DNA of 64,000 nt from Uloborus plumipes (Eukaryota > Arthropoda > Arachnida > Araneae > Uloboridae): contig JAXGGA010001607.1 of NCBI GenBank assembly GCA_038373865.1, forward strand, positions 1-64,000. The letters run 5' to 3'. Below the pieces are notes generated by a model, which was not told the DNA's origin, searched no databases, and saw nothing but the letters and a program-made list of their open reading frames with translations. Made by a program: the position numbers and the translations under genes. Shown in pieces: positions 48,601-61,700 of the stretch (its first letter is position 1; each line of letters begins with the position of its first letter).

Positions 48601-51600
48601 AGCGTTTACTTATCCTTGAACAAAAACAAAATATGCATTTCAAATAGCTTTTTTCTTCACAAATTAACAAAATGCCTTTAAACAAACCCTTCAAACGAAG
48701 CTTAAAGTTTTAAATTATTAATGAGATGAGATATACTTGTTTTACTATTATAGATATACCAACCATTAGACTTTATTGATGAAAGTTGGAATTTTAATGT
48801 TGAGTCTAGCTAGTCTATAGTGATATTTATTTTTGCTGATACATAATTTGAGAACCATGTGAAAGACATATGTAGGTGCAAATATTAAAAATGCCAATAC
48901 CACCTCTTGTGGCAACTGAGAGTATATTCATCTTTTAAACTACACCAGTCTCCAAATAACTGCATTAATTCAAATTTATGTGGCAATAATGAATCTCATA
49001 TGGTTTCAATAAAGGTTATATTCTTTGTACTAATCTAGTCAAAGGTCATACAGTGACAATTGGTGGCTTTTTGATCTGCAATTCGTTTTGATGTTATGTT
49101 CATTTTTAATATTCTCATTAAAATCAGCACTCAAACTTTATTAATTTTCTAAAGGCCGATTGGAATTGAAAGTACAAAATTCATGTTTTGAGGGAACTCT
49201 TAAAGGATTTTTCTGGAACCCTGGGTTTCACAGAACACAATTTAAGAATCTTTGAACTAGAATAATAATTGTCCTGTTTTTATCTTACACTGTTAATTTT
49301 GCACCAAGCTCACTACGCGTTAATATCCACAATTTCTTGATATATTTTTGTCATAAATGCTTCTCAAATAATTTTTCTCATTGTCTGTGCTCTTTCAAAG
49401 TAACTATCCGTGAACATTTATAGCTGTGCATCACTTTCACATTTATTTTGCCATCTAACAGTATGTAACTCATCCTTGAAATGTTATTTGCATAATATTA
49501 ATTGAATTCAGATTGCATTAAACATTTGTACAATATGTGAGTCTGCAACATAAGTTCATACTCTTCTTGTTTCGAGTAGCCTGTCTGATAAAATTTGCAA
49601 AATACTTTAGATGAATGATTCATTATGATTTTCTGATATCTAACACTGCATTTGTTTCTTTATATTGAAAACTATCATTTGTTTTTAACCACTGAAGTAT
49701 TTTAATTTGCTTACAGCCAATTAAAACCAGCTTTTAAAAGTAGCCTTCGAAATAATATTTAAGTTGTTTTGCTTTTAAATTTTTGCTGAATTATAGTAAG
49801 CTCACTATCTTGCTTAAAATATGTAGGTACTCTTACATTCCACGTGAGAAAGAGACCAGCAGATTATCAACCGAGGAAACGGAAAAAAAAACCTAAGCCA
49901 ACAAAGAGTGAGGACCTGAATTACCGTCATGACAACACCATCGAAAAGTTGCCTTATCTTTTAGAACTAAATCCAGGTATGTTGTAAATGTTCAGACTTT
50001 TTTTTTTACTGCTAGCACAATTACTGTGATATTATTGACAAATTTGATTACTCATACAGTTGAATCTTTTTGGCACAAAATTTGAGGGACCATGAAAATT
50101 ATTTTGTGTAAACCAGTTTTCATCTTACTCTAAAAATTATTAAGCAATTGCCAACTAAGATTGCAAATAAGAATTTCATGTCAGGTGATTTTGCATAAAA
50201 AGTGGTTCAACTTAATTATGATTTTACTCCTGGCACTATTACAAGTTGAATCATCTCAGTGTGATTAATTGAAACAGTAATGCTCTGTAAGATCTAAATA
50301 TCAAAAAGCAAATGTATTTATGTCAAACGTACCATATAAAATCATCATTTGTACTGTTATTCAGTGCTGCAGTTGGAAAAAAAAAGTTTGCAGGGACTTG
50401 CTTACCTTGGTTTTCAGGGGACGCACAAAAATACTCGGTAGAAACCAATTTGCCTTCATTTCTCCCCCCCCCCCCTTCTAACCAAAGCACTGCTGTTATT
50501 TCTAAAATTATCATTAAGTTTGACTTGTATTTTTTTCCAATCTTACTCAAATTGGTTTCTGCCATAAATTACATTCATCGTATAATTCTCTGAAATGGTA
50601 AATTTCTTTTCATTTCAGTTTGATTAAAGTTGATTTTTATTTTCATATAAATTACACCAAAGGTCAACCAACAATAAGACATTAGCATGGTTTTTCAATG
50701 CTTCTTGTATTTATCTTAAGGTCTCACTTGGCTTTAATAAGTAAATAGTGTCACCAAGAAATAAAGGGGGGGGGGAGAGGGTAGGCTGCAGGTATTTTCA
50801 TGCTGTTTGAAGTAGGAACCTCATGTGAGGGTCAGGGTGATGAGACTGTTAACTGAAAATAAAATGCTCAGAAATTTCTGCATTGTAAAAAAAAATATTT
50901 TTACATATCTATTCATTTTCTCTCCCACCTGTTTTTTACACCCCTTCTATCTTAAAAATTTATATATTTACTAATTGCTTTTACCTCGTAATTTTTAATT
51001 TAGATGGCAGTGAACCTTCAGGTCCTCCAAAGAAACATAGGTTGTATCTTAATGTAACAGAAGTTGGTAGTGAAAGAAGTAGCTCTACTGGTGGACAGTA
51101 TCTTCAGGTAAGTTTTTTAATGCATATCAATAAAAAAAATTTCTTTAAATAATTCTAAGGAAAAAATTTCCATATGAACTTGACTTACCACTGACAAAAA
51201 ATTTTTATATTTACATGAAAATGTTAATAGCCTCATGAAAAAAGGCTCATGTTTAATTATGCAGTTTATACGCCGAAATGACTTTTTAAGCATCATACTA
51301 AATATGAAATTGCAATTTTTATGAAAGAGTGATATTTTTTTGTAATATAGTGAATATAATTTCTCATGTAAGAAAGGGAGGGTGGTGCAATGTTTGGGAA
51401 ATGAGCAGATTTAAAAAAAAAAATTTATTGTGGATGATTCTAAAAGATTTTTGTGTGCTGGGATTTTATTTTTAGTATGGTATATAGACCAAGCCAGCTT
51501 AGTAATAGTATGTGTATGACTTATGACTCTTATTCGTTCTGCTGCAGATAAGTATTGGCATTTGGACCTGTTTTATGTTACTTTCACCTTTTTTCAATAA

Positions 51601-54600
51601 CAAAATGCTATTTACTTCAAAATTGGGCTTAAAAATTATGAATATGTACCAGCGTTCGAAATTTCTTCTGGTCCCTGTGTTCATTAAAACTCTTTTTGGA
51701 CCACCATAAAAAATGAGTGGGACCACCATTTTTTTATTTAAAAAAAATGTTAGTTATTTAGCATTAAATTTAATGGGTACCAATGATGTTGTCTGCAAAC
51801 CAGTATATATTTATGTTTACTGGTCTGAAAGACCAGTAAGATTTTTTAATAATTTCAAATGCTGTGTACTGACGGACCTTGGTAGGAACTGATTCTGGTT
51901 AGTATTTCCAATAATTACTGTTAGGCAAGTGGGCATTGGAAGTTTTTCTCGTTGAATATAATTTCTATGTCTCATGTAAAGCAAACAAAGTTACACCCAC
52001 CAATGTGGACCCCAATAAGAACAAGAGTCTTACACTCTTGAGAACACTTCTTTCTGAAGTTCCTCTCAAGAGTCCAGTTTCCTAAAGCAAATGCCCAAAA
52101 GAAGAGTATGCCTTGATTAATTTTGAAGTCCAGAGTTATATGAATATTATCTGAGGCTCTGGTAAAAAGTTCACTAACTCCTTGAAGCTTAAACAATTCC
52201 ATTTGTTAAAATAGAAAAGAGAAGTTGCCGATAATAAATGTTGGGTTTTTGCCAATCTTGAATTTCTTCCTTTTCAACCTAACCAAAAATTAAGCTGTCT
52301 ATTACCAAAGATCTTTTTACCAGATCCTGACTAAGGAGTATATTCTTTTAGTTATGACTACAGCATATTAGTTTTTTATTAACTAAAAAGACATAGTAGT
52401 CTTAATTTTTTGCACTGAATTTTTCTCAACTTTGCAGCTCTTTGGACCGAATGTTCAACCTCGACACTGTGTCATTGCTCATACGGAACGCATTGTTACT
52501 GTCACACCCTGCAGTAGGGATGCCGAGACATACGTGAACAACATGAGGATATACGAGACCACAATTCTACAGAATGGAATGGCAGTCAAATTTGGAAAAC
52601 TTCACACATTCAGATTCGTAGATCCCATGCATGATCAGGTATATCCAAATTAATGAGAATGTAAATCTAGGGTACTTAAATGTTGTGATGTATACATAAA
52701 TAAATCATTAATGGGTAAGTAGTAAGTAGTACTAGTGGGACATAGTAAGTAGTTAATGAAGAGGTAATTTTCTAAAACTTTGTTGAAAAAAAAAACTAAA
52801 ATACATATTCAAGCTTGACTTACATTGGTTTATTTTTCTTTATATTGGTTATTTTCATTTTGCAGAAGCATGGAATGTTACCAGATCCCAGGCAGCATCC
52901 TGAATTTATTGAAAGGTTTGTTATACTTTTCATATTTATGAATACTTTTTTAATTTATGCATTTTAAAATTGATTGAGGAAAAAGTCAAAGAGCCTCTCA
53001 GTAAAGCAAGGAAAAAACTTGAATTTTGTTGGAGTTCTCTAAACCAGAGTAGACTGCAGTATCCATCATGGCTGCAGCTAACACTTTTTGCCACTAAAAC
53101 ATATTGATATATTTCTTCTATCATATTTGAACTAGTTGTGCCTAAATGTTCATACTTGTCACTTGAGACTCCTTTATTTCTAAGTGCCCAATTCTGAATC
53201 TTTGGGGCTATCTTGCCCCCCTCCCCCCTACAGCAACAAAAATAGCTCTGGTGGCTGCCCTTTGAGGAGATGACAGGAGAACCTCAAACCTCCTATTTAC
53301 ATTTATGACCCTCTTTCCAATTTGTTCACTCTTTTCTAATGACCTCCTTGAAAACCAGAAACCATGTCCGCTCTTTCCTCAACTTGTTTTGAAAACATGA
53401 AAATTGACCTCAAAAATAGCTTCATATAACTTAGCTAATTTTTTTAAAAAAGAATTACATTAAAAAAGGGAAGGATGTGTGATTTTGTGCCTTTTTCTCA
53501 TTATTTTAAAGGTTGTTGTAGAGATCCTGTTTCATCATGCTCCTCTTTATGGGTTATTGTTTACAGATCAATATAAATTTTTGATAAGCAAATTTAATAG
53601 TTTTTTGATTTAATTAGTGTCTTGGTTCGAAACTCAATGAACTCTTTTTATGGCCCTTTTTATTGTTTTGCCTTTAAATTATTCGTGAGCTTCAGCCTTC
53701 AGTGTATACGTTGAACTAATTATATTTTAATTCTGATATGTTCTAATTTCCGGTTCTTACATTTGTTTTGATTTTTTGCCCAAATTGGTATTTTTCCTGG
53801 TTTTTGTTTTTTTCTTTTTTTGACTCTGCCCCTTACATTGCGTGGCATTAATATACAGTATACACTCCCACTTTCTCTCAGGGCCCATGCATCAAAGAGT
53901 TGATTGCAACCAGAGATTTAATTATATTATGAATATCTTTCATGCGTAAATAAAACTAGCATTTCTTTCAGAAGTCGAAGGGAAGACAACGTGTCTCTCC
54001 ACCACCACGGTGGCAGCTACGAGACCACTTTCGATGCGGACGGCAACGTGGAAACTGTGTCCACCCACTCCAGGGATGATCGCCTCTCCAAGAAGTCGGA
54101 CGATGCCCTGTCCCACAGGTCTCTGGGCAGGGAGAGCATCCACAGGGGGGAGAGCGAGAGGTTCGAGCAGAAGAGGGGCAACGATCCCATTCTTCCGGCT
54201 GTGCTGGAGTTTTGGGAGGAAGGTATGCTGGACAAAAATGATTGTTCTCTAATTTTGTTTATGGTCAAGTTATGTAGGGTGGACCGACCAGTGAATGAAC
54301 ATCTCGTAATTTTTGTGGAAAAAAAGGTTTAAAAGCATATTTCTTATGTAATCAGCGGAAGTAACTTCTATCTACACATTTGCAGAAGGAAAATAACTAG
54401 CAAATGCTGTGATTACTCACTGGTTCATTCACTTGGTTTGGGCACTTTTTTCTTTTTAACCCCCCCCCCCTTAAAACCTGTTGTAGAATCATAAAAGCGC
54501 TCCCAATTTTTAAAAAATAGTTACATATATCATCTGAAGTGTTTTTACTACCATGTGGTAAATGCTACAATTTTTAACGATACCTTGAATTTTTGAAATT

Positions 54601-55675
54601 TAAAATTTCAAGGTGTTCATTCACTGGTCGGTCGACCTCTTACTTTTAAAGATCATAGAAGTGTTTTTCAAAAAGTGTCCTCAAGTTCTATCTAAAATTA
54701 CGATGCTTAAATTTTATATATAATTTCTCCAGCCTGTTTTCTTAACTACGTCGGAACTTTCTCATTTCTTCATCAAATTCCATGATTTACTCCTCATTTT
54801 AAAGCCGATAGTGGTGGTTATTGATGGAAAACAGACCCACTGTCTAAAAATTGTTTTTTTTGTGTCAAAAATAAAATTTTTTTTATTTCTATTTTTTTTA
54901 ACATTACTTCAATAAAGAAACTTCCAGAAACTAAGATGCAGTGGTGTGTTTGATTGATATTTATATTTTTCATGCTATTGTAACATTTTTAACTTTTTGT
55001 AGAAAAATAAGCATTTTGATTGTTTTATTTCATTTCAAACTGGTTTTGTTTTTTTAAACTAGTTTACCCTGTTATTTTAAAATCATTTGATAGTTATGAA
55101 ACTGTGAAATGTATGGATTATCTTTACAACTATGCTTAGTTTTAATATGTCATCATAAGTCTAGCGTAGCTTCTAATAAAGAAATGAGAAACAAAAGCCA
55201 GCTTGCGTGAGCAATAAAAGAGTCTCATTCTGTAACATCCTCCAATACAAGTGTCATGAATTGAAATCTCAAACTATTAATGTGCTAACTACGCTCAAAC
55301 TAACTTGTGCTATAACTAATCCATATTTATTTTCCCCTCAGGTGAAGATGCATTCTTAGCGGCAGCTATTACACAACTGGATCCTAGTCAAGTACAATTC
55401 AAATTATCTCCAACCTATGCGCTGTATATGGCAGCTCGCTATCGTGCATCCACACACTTCCGCCCAGAAACTACCCCCAATGATAGGGCGCACAGGCTAA
55501 CAGCACTGATGAACAACGTTGCTGCTGTCATGCACCAAGTTATCCAGGTAAATATTTTCTCCTCTTGTGGTAGAAGTTTAATGATTTTATCTTGAAGTGA
55601 TTTAATTTTTGGATTAGGTATTTATATCCTTAATTTATGGTCCTTATTTTTTATTATTATTATTATTATTATTTA

Positions 55676-55712
<37 letters not shown>

Positions 55713-58700
55713 GAATAAAAATATTTCAGACATTTTATAGTTCTAATTTTGAGCAGATTTTACCCATAATGGCTTTGCATTCAATTTGTAATAGAAATAC
55801 GAAATAGTCTTATTCATATAAGAACTTTCTAGCATATTTCAAGTCAGTTTTTAATTTCTAGTTTTTTACCTTTGTGCTGCTTAAATCTTCTTCTTTTTTC
55901 ATTTTTGAATAAAAACAAGAAGTTCTGTCAAGAACTAAACGAGCCTTACATGGACATCAACATCGGCATTCTAGCATCTGATCATTATTCTCTTGATCAT
56001 CTGAGACTAAACATTATGTCAAACATACCTTTTTAGCACTTAACCCGTTCGGGACGAGCGCCGTAAGTACGACAGCGCCGTAAGTACGACAGCGCGAGCT
56101 GCCCTATGTGGCCCACCGAAGTAATAAATATAGGACAGCGAAAAATGTCTTTCAGGGCCTACCCTACCGTGGCATTACTTATCCACTTTTTTTTCATTAG
56201 ATTTTTCTGGTTCCTTTTTCTAGATATATCTCTGAAGTCAGAACAGATGGTATGTGAAATATCTGAGAGATTTATTGGGTTCGCGGTTCAAAAAGAAGCA
56301 AGTGATGAAGGCTGAAGGCAGGCAGGCATTGCTTATTCACTTTTTTTTTCAAAAGATTGCTCTGGTTCCTTTATATATATTTCTCTGACGTTAGAGAGGG
56401 GAATATCAAGTGTCTGAGATTTATTAGGCTGCAACAGGTGGTGAAGAGCGTATTAATTCATTTTAAAAGCGTTAATAGTTTGGGTTCTGTTTTAAGGATG
56501 GGGCTTTTTATGGGAGACATTCTAACTTAGGTTTTACTTTAGTATTCATTTGGAAAAGATGGAAAAAAGCTTCGAAGGAGATGTGCAGTTTGTTCAAAGC
56601 ACAATAAAAGACGTGAAACTGGTTACGAATGCAAAATGTGCAATGTCCGTCTCTGCATCGATCTGTGTTTTGAAATTTTTCATATCGCTTTACAATATTA
56701 ACTATTGCAATTATCCTCATTATTAATGTGTGTCATGGTATTAAGTGTGAAGATTTTTCATGTTTTTTTTCTATTTAGTGTCAATATTTAGTGTTTAATT
56801 TAGGTGGTTTTAGTTATAGAAAAATACAATAAAATTATATTTTTAATGTTAAATATCAGTTAGTTTATTGATTTTTTTTGGTTATGATTGAAAATATGTT
56901 ATATTTAATCTCATCTTCAAAAATGGTGTCATTTCTATGAAAAGTGTATATTTTATCGATTATTATGTAATGCGTAGTTTTCGAAACCGCGAATTAGGCT
57001 TAGTGGGAGAAAATGCTACGGCCCGTGAGTGCAGTTCGCGGTAACAGCTGCTGGCCTGAGAGAGCGTTTTCTTCTGCGGGCTGCCGTCACGAACGGGTTA
57101 AAGCTGATTTCTAAAAGCAAAATATACCCCTCTCATCAGATGAAATAGAGACATAAAAAGTAAATAAATGAATAAATGAAGTTTTGTCGCACCTTTTAAA
57201 GAATGTAACTGTTACAGTTCTTCCGTAGAAAAATTCCTCAATCGTTTTCAAAAAAAAAATTAAAAGTACAAAGTACATCAAAACACATTTTAACAAAGAA
57301 ATGAAAAAAAACTCGTCCATCGATAAAATGTCTCGATTTTCACTTTTAAACCGTTGCCAGTTGTTAAATATAAATAAAGAATAAAATGCCCTCGTGAATG
57401 AAACACTTTTGTTACAAAAAAAAATCGTCTGCCAAAAAAATAATAGTAATAAATAAAATAACACAAATGAATAAATAAGCAAAAAATCGTCTGCACAGTC
57501 AGTCATTTTTTTCTGAGCCTGCATTTCCGCCATGTTTGTGGAGTCGGAGTCAGAATCAGAGTCCTCACAGAAGATTATTCAGAAAAGTACTTTACAAACA
57601 TTATTTATCAAAACCATTTTTTACAAAGTTAGTTTGTAGGAAATCCCACTTTAAGTTCCAGGATCAACATTCAACTTAAATTCCCCGTAGGCGCTAATGT
57701 TAAATTTTTTTCTGAACGGTTCAATATTGAACGAAAAATGGTTCAAACCAAAAAGCGAAATAAGGGAATGAACCTCTCCTAAATCTTTCAAACAAAAAAA
57801 AGTTTATTCCATTTGGATGGTTCACTCAGAAGTTATTAGGTGGGGAAAGGTTGCTTGAACGGTTCAATGTTGAACGAAAAAATGTTCAAATTGAAAATTT
57901 AAATACTGTAATGAAGTATCCTTGCTGAGATCCTTCGAACAAAAAAAAAGTTTATTTAAATCGGACTGTTCATTCAAAAGTTATTAGGTGTGAGAGCTTG
58001 TTTGAACGGTTCAATGTTGAACGAAAAATTGTTCAAATCGGAAATTTAAAAACGGGGATGAAGTATCCTTGCCGAGATCTTTCGAACAAAAAAAAGTTTG
58101 TTTAAATCGGACGGTTCACTCAACAGTTATTAGAGGTGAGAGCTTGTTTGAACGGTTCAATGTTGAACGAAAAATTCTTCAAATCGGAAATGTAAATACG
58201 GGAATGAAGTATCCTTGATAAGATCTTTCGAACAAAAAAAAGTTTGTTAAAATCGGACTGTTCACTCAAAAGTTAGCATCGCGGGACAGGTTGTTTGAAC
58301 GGTTCAAAGTTGAACCAAAAATTGTTCAAATCGAAAAATCAAATATGGGAATGAGTTGTACTCGCCGAAATCTTTCCAACAAAAAAAAGTTTGTTCAAAT
58401 CGGAATGTTCATTCAAAAGTTATAAGGGGGGAAAGGTTGCTTGAACGGTTCAATGTTGAACGAAAAATTGTTCAAATCGAAAATGTAGATACAGGAATGA
58501 AGTATCCTTGAAAAGATCTTTCGAACAAAAAAAAGTTTGTTCAAATCGGACTGTTAACTAAAAAGTTAGCATCGCGGGACAGGTTGTTTGAACGGCTCAA
58601 AGTTGAACCAAAAATTGTTCAAATCGAAAAATCAAATATGGGAATGAGCTGTATTCGCCGAGATCTTTCCAACAAAAAAAAGTTTGTCCAAATCGGAATA

Positions 58701-61700
58701 TTCATTCAAAAGTTATTAGGGGGGGGGACAGACAGACAGACCGACCGACAGACCGACACACAAATTCCCCATCTCAATACCCTACTTTCAAATTTTTAAT
58801 TTTCGATATTCATTTTACCTTTTTATTTTTTTAACTTGGCGATATTTTTTGGACTTGGCGATATTTTTTAGATGCATTAAGCCAATTTTAATACTTTTTT
58901 CGTCTTTCTTTTATTTTTAACGGTAAAGTAGGCTAAAAAGAGTAAACCCTAAAATCACCATGTGTTCCATTAGCTTATAATTTACAGTAAAAAAGCAAAA
59001 ATGAAAATTTAAGGTAAGTTAAATTTATAAATATCATTTTGAGGACAAGAATTGCAAGCAAGTGCATATCTGTCAAAAGTGACTTGGAAATCTTTTTGAT
59101 GCAGAGGACTTGGGCTGTATGAAAAAACATCGTACAAAAATAACTTTTCTGATCTGTTTGGTTACTTTTGCAAATTGTTCTTTCATTCTTAAAGTTCTTT
59201 CAGCTGAATTGATAAAAGAGTCATTCATTAATGTTATTGTTATCATTTTTTTTTCATTAGAAATGTATTCCTCTATTTCTTGTAAAATAAGTAAATTTTA
59301 ATCTTGGTATGTTAGTTAGTCAAACTTAAAATTTGAAAATATTATTTGTCCTAAATATGTTGTGGTTAATCTGCTGAATAACCTAGTTCATCAAAGTTCT
59401 GCAGCTAACACAAAGCTAGGCAGTATTATTATTTTGTTCATGCTATAATTTTTTTAATAATAGTAAGTTGGTTTAAAATGGTTATAACAAAATTGAAATT
59501 TTATGAAAAGCATCAAGAATTGCGAGCATGCATTTCAGAGCTACGTGGAATCTCTGTCGTTGCAAAAAAAAAAAAAAAAAAAAAAAAAAACACTTCCAGT
59601 GGAAATAATACTTTTTGTCAAATGTCTTCATTTACCTGCTCTTTTTTTTTTTCATTGAGAAATAAGTTTTACTTGTTAATGGAAAAAATTTTATCTGCAG
59701 TTTTAAATGTTACAATTGCAATCAGAATCTTTTTCAATTTTTAACTTCAGTGTATTTTTTGAGCCTTTAATTTTTTATGGCACAAAATGTAAATTTCTTA
59801 CTATGGGAAGTTTTCATTTTATAGGATCGTTACAGAGAAGCAAATGCATTGGCTTTCTGGCTTGCTAATACTTCAGAGCTGCTTCATTTCCTGAAACAAG
59901 ATCGTCACCTCAGTGCTTACACACTGGATGCTCAAGACCTGCTGGCTGAAAGTGTACAACTTGCTTTTAGAAGTCTAATTACATGCCAGCAAGTCGAACT
60001 TCAGGATGCAATGCCCGCCTTCCTGGAAGACAGAGATGACATTAATGAAGAAGAAGGAACAACAGGTGTGTATTTATATTTGTGCTATACTGCACTGAGA
60101 TTATACTTTGTTTGTGTTTACAATATTTTACAAGATACCCAATTGCATACATCAGACATTTAATTGTATGTTAAGGTATAATACAGTGAGTTTAATTATT
60201 TTTGACAAAAGCAAATCACAAAAGCACACGTTTTTTGAGAGTGAGTAACATTCATGTAAGCCTGGCCTTGAAATGTGGCTGTTTCGCCTATCCACTCCTT
60301 GTTTAATTCGAATATAAATCTGATTTTTCTCAGTTTTTAGCATAATTTTTCAAACTAAACATTAAAAAGCTTTTTATTTTTTCAAAAACAAATATTCTTC
60401 AAAAATACTTATACCATATTAAAAATAAATGGAAAAAAAACTTATCTATTTCAAAATTCATATTACTTAGTGTCCTTATATTTACATTAAAGTGCATTTT
60501 ATTTGGAAGCATCTCGCTCCTTTTTTAATCCAGAGAAGACACAATTTCAACAGAATGTGTTTCACCAATGAAACAAAATTATTCTTTTCTGTAAAATTTG
60601 ATTAAGATATTAAGCGGTCCACTTACCACTTATATACAAGTTGAATTCCATGCCAAGTATATGAGGTAACAATAACTCTGAGATCTTCATCTTTTAATCA
60701 GCTGATGTCCTAGCCGTACTAGCATCCGCAATGTCACTCCTGAGAAGGTGTCGAGTGAATGCTGCCCTGACCATCCAGATGTTCTCTCAGTTGTTTCACT
60801 TCATCAACATGTGGCTGTTCAACAAAGTTGTTTGCGAAAACAGGCCCAACCTCTGCACGCGCCTGTGGGGCTCTCGACTGAAGAGAAGGCTGGGGAGAGT
60901 AGAAGCGTGGGCTGAGAAACAGGGTCTGGAATTGGCTGCAGACTGTCACCTCAGCCGCATAGTTCAAGTGAGAGATTTTACATTTTGTCTGATGCTAACC
61001 AACCAGATTTAAGACTTTAACCGATCTTCGCTGAAAGGGCAGGGGGGGGGGGGGCGAATTAAGAGTACTAAAGCACAGAACAGCAAAAAAAAAGAAGTGA
61101 AATCATTTTAATGTTCTAACTTCTCTTTTTTTAAACTTCATTTTTAAAACTTTTTTTAAATGAAAATCGAAAGTTTTATAATAATTGAGTTTAATATTTT
61201 ATCATATGCATTGGAGTTTCATTTGTTATATATATTATATAGTTTTTGTTGTATTTTTCCTTCTATTATCATCACATATCTGTTGTAGTTATTGTTATTC
61301 ATTTGTACTAATGGGTGAATGTAAATTGTCTCAATATAATATTTCTCAAAAGAGGTGAATTAGTTCATGAGTCTATAATGACAGTATTTAAAGATCTGTT
61401 AGATTCTTTTACAATGGAATCAAAATATTGTATTTATTTGTTGTGTCTTGGTGTTTGAATTAACACTGTATACAAATCATGCAGTATTTGGAATAATTCA
61501 TGAAGTAGCTAAATATATTAGTCCAAGGGGATTCCAATCCATCAGTCTTTGAAAGAATACTTTTACGGTTCCCAGATGCATATATTTTTTCCTTTGCAAC
61601 ATCTGTTTAGTGTTTCTCGTCCTTGTCCTTTAGTGAGTCCTTTTATCGTTTCAAGCTGTACTGAATTTCCCAGATTGTCAGGCGTAAGTTCTAAAATATT

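Larger units (their letters stand above)
56044..57097 (+). mobile_element. piggyBac-type element, internally deleted
   Basis: The ends CCCGTTCGGGACG and inverted CCCGTTCGTGACG match at 12 of 13 bases and each is bordered by TTAA (56040-56043 and 57098-57101), the target site of piggyBac transposons. The left end also holds two copies of GCGCCGTAAGTACGACA. The interior retains only the transposase C-terminal finger (56543-56701); the catalytic DDD domain is absent. Confidence 0.88.

Noticed and set aside
57111..57533. 140-codon minus-strand ORF with many Phe/Leu/Tyr residues
   Set aside because: Composition reflects A-rich intron sequence read in reverse; no start context or homology, and it lies in a canoe intron.
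57714..58727. CRISPR-like array
   Set aside because: The units are 146 bp without short constant repeats and variable spacers; it is a tandem satellite in a eukaryotic intron.
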